From SXRF01 sp964624555 (GTDB lineage: Bacteria; Pseudomonadota; Alphaproteobacteria; Rickettsiales; SXRF01): a stretch of 52,330 bases of DNA. Below are positions 51,293-52,330 of the stretch, one piece after another. Where the stretch lies: assembly GCA_964624555.1 (NCBI GenBank), contig CAZUXB010000012.1, positions 1 through 52,330 of the forward strand. The letters are read 5' to 3'. Numbering within the stretch: the first letter of the stretch is position 1; each line of letters begins with the position of its first letter. Below the pieces are notes generated by a model. That model was not told the origin of the DNA and made no database searches. It saw only the letters and a list, made by a program, of their open reading frames with translations. Made by a program: the position numbers and the translations under genes.

Positions 51293-51301
51293 TCCTGTTA
51301 C

Positions 51302-52330
51302 CTATTTGGATTTACCTTCACCGATAAAAATATCCACGCGATCCGGCTCACCGCCAGGGTTTTTACTACCTTCCGCCTGAACATTGATATTAAGTTTATC
51401 GACACCATTTTCAATCAGGAAAGCGCGTACTGCCAGCACCCGCGACAGCGACACGCGCCGCGCCGTAGTAGACTGGTCAGCCGATTCGCTGGCATAGGCC
51501 TTAAGCGTAACATGCCCACCCGAGGATTTTATCTTTCCAACCAGACCCTTAAGGTCAGGCCCAACTGATAACGGCAACTCTGTTTCAGTGCTGATAAACT
51601 TTACGACATAAGCCGGAGCACCACTATCATCAGTTGCCTTGGCACCGTCAACTTTTTTAGGCTCGGTTTTTGTTTCCTCTGCCTTCGGTGCACTCTTATC
51701 AGCTGCGCTGCCAGCGTCTTTATTACCCTCAGGACCTTTTGCAGCAAATAGCTCCTTCTCCTTGCCGGACTTAACTTTCTCCGGATCCTGCGCAACAGGC
51801 TTTACTGCAGGGACAGAAGGTGGTGGCACCTTATCATCTTTAGATACTGGTGCATTAAGCGCCTTGGCAAATTCTGCCTCCGGAGTTGGCGGAAGCGGCA
51901 TCGGGGTAATTAAAGAATCTGGCTTTTTTGGATTCTCCGCATCATCACTAAATATTGCATCAGGTGAAATAACTTTCATCTCCTTAGCCCTAGGGGTTGA
52001 AGGCTCCGGAGCTTTAGCAATAGGTGCTGGCGGAACGATAGGCTCTTCCTTCGCTTCCTTCACTGGCGGTTTCGGCAGTTCTGGTGCTTTTGCAATAGGT
52101 GCTGGTTCAACTTTTGGAACAACAACTTCCTTCACCGGCGGTTTTGGTAGTTCCGGAGCTTTAGCAACTGGTGCTGGCGGAACGATAGACTCTTCCTTCG
52201 CTTCCTTCACCGGCGGTTTTGGTAGTTCTGGAGCTTTAGCAACTGGTGCTGGCGGAACGATAGGCTCTTCCTTCGCTTCCTTCACCGGCGGTTTTGGTAG
52301 TTCCGGAGCTTTAGCAACTGGTGCTGGCGG
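51302..52330 (-). CDS. OmpA-domain protein with repetitive Pro-rich region (5' partial)
   Basis: At least 342 residues; the frame is open through the window edge, so the N-terminus is missing. The visible N-terminal part is repeats of a ~25-residue unit (PPAPVAKAPELPKPPVKEAK type), then an acidic/Lys linker, and a C-terminal OmpA-like peptidoglycan-binding domain of ~100 residues (VTLKAYASESAD ... ARRVSLSRVLAVRAFLIENG). This is the pattern of an envelope protein whose extended Pro/Lys/Glu region spans the periplasm. A membrane anchor or signal peptide is expected beyond the edge. Its stop is 10 bp before yebC on the same strand. Confidence 0.88.
   Translation of the reverse strand, partial: PPAPVAKAPELPKPPVKEAKEEPIVPPAPVAKAPELPKPPVKEAKEESIVPPAPVAKAPELPKPPVKEVVVPKVEPAPIAKAPELPKPPVKEAKEEPIVPPAPIAKAPEPSTPRAKEMKVISPDAIFSDDAENPKKPDSLITPMPLPPTPEAEFAKALNAPVSKDDKVPPPSVPAVKPVAQDPEKVKSGKEKELFAAKGPEGNKDAGSAADKSAPKAEETKTEPKKVDGAKATDDSGAPAYVVKFISTETELPLSVGPDLKGLVGKIKSSGGHVTLKAYASESADQSTTARRVSLSRVLAVRAFLIENGVDKLNINVQAEGSKNPGGEPDRVDIFIGEGKSK
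52030..52330. repeat. Tandem 75-bp repeats in the OmpA-domain gene
   Basis: About four units with a period near 75 bp (one is 72), each coding for KEAKEEPIVPPAPVAKAPEL and a PKPPV end or variants. The two units nearest the edge are almost identical at the DNA level, so the array is recent or kept even by recombination, and its true length cannot be known from this window. Confidence 0.9.

Overview
The window is a 52 kb piece of a bacterial chromosome of moderate GC, almost certainly from an alphaproteobacterium. Evidence: a DivL-like pseudo-histidine kinase next to ahcY, a Fur-type regulator without the CxxC zinc knuckle, an alphaproteobacterial-type DksA with a single Cys in its finger, sdhC-sdhD-sdhA, neighbouring ornithine-lipid genes (olsB-olsA), and an orphan ParA beside a zinc-knuckle J-domain protein. 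Arginine, NAD, purine and isoprenoid biosynthesis genes argue against a strongly reduced obligate intracellular lifestyle. A run of 10 N at 15318-15327 shows the sequence is a scaffold, perhaps metagenomic. I cannot place it below class.

Layout. 1-8.4 kb: tRNA-Gln, a TetR regulator, Sua5, an unknown protein, ParA plus J-domain protein, a fur-olsB-olsA run, and two tandem pseudopilins. 8.4-19.4 kb: nadC, purU, DivL-like kinase, ahcY, a third pseudopilin, an L,D-transpeptidase gene broken by a DUF559 nuclease module with palindromic repeats, an unknown protein, dxs and a membrane-anchored unknown protein. 19.4-24 kb: argD-argF, an ABC-2 permease, a PIN toxin/antitoxin pair whose toxin is frameshifted by a 22-bp duplication, and a BI-1/YccA protein. 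24-31.5 kb: rpmI-rplT-pheS-pheT-DNA glycosylase, purB-HIT, and an internally duplicated unknown protein. 31.6-38.9 kb: sdhCDA without sdhB, an AbrB-like peptide coupled to lolA, ftsK, an orphan Flp pilin, and an alpha/beta hydrolase. 39-52.3 kb: rpsP-rimM, dksA, CsoR/FrmR-type regulator-corA, queD, a GH13 glucosidase fused to a PfkB sugar kinase, clpS-clpA, yebC-ruvC-ruvA without ruvB, and an OmpA-domain protein with a repetitive Pro/Lys/Glu-rich region running off the end.

Most genes are conserved housekeeping functions, but the gaps between them are crowded with palindromic repeats of several families and with 'stuttering' inverted repeats built from short degenerate words. These often supply start codons, stop codons or terminal residues of neighbouring genes. 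The best candidates for new biology are the GH13-PfkB fusion, the DUF559 module carried between copies of a palindromic repeat inside an L,D-transpeptidase gene, the reversible-looking duplication in the PIN toxin, and a possible family of small-domain orphan proteins at 16.1 and 30.6 kb.
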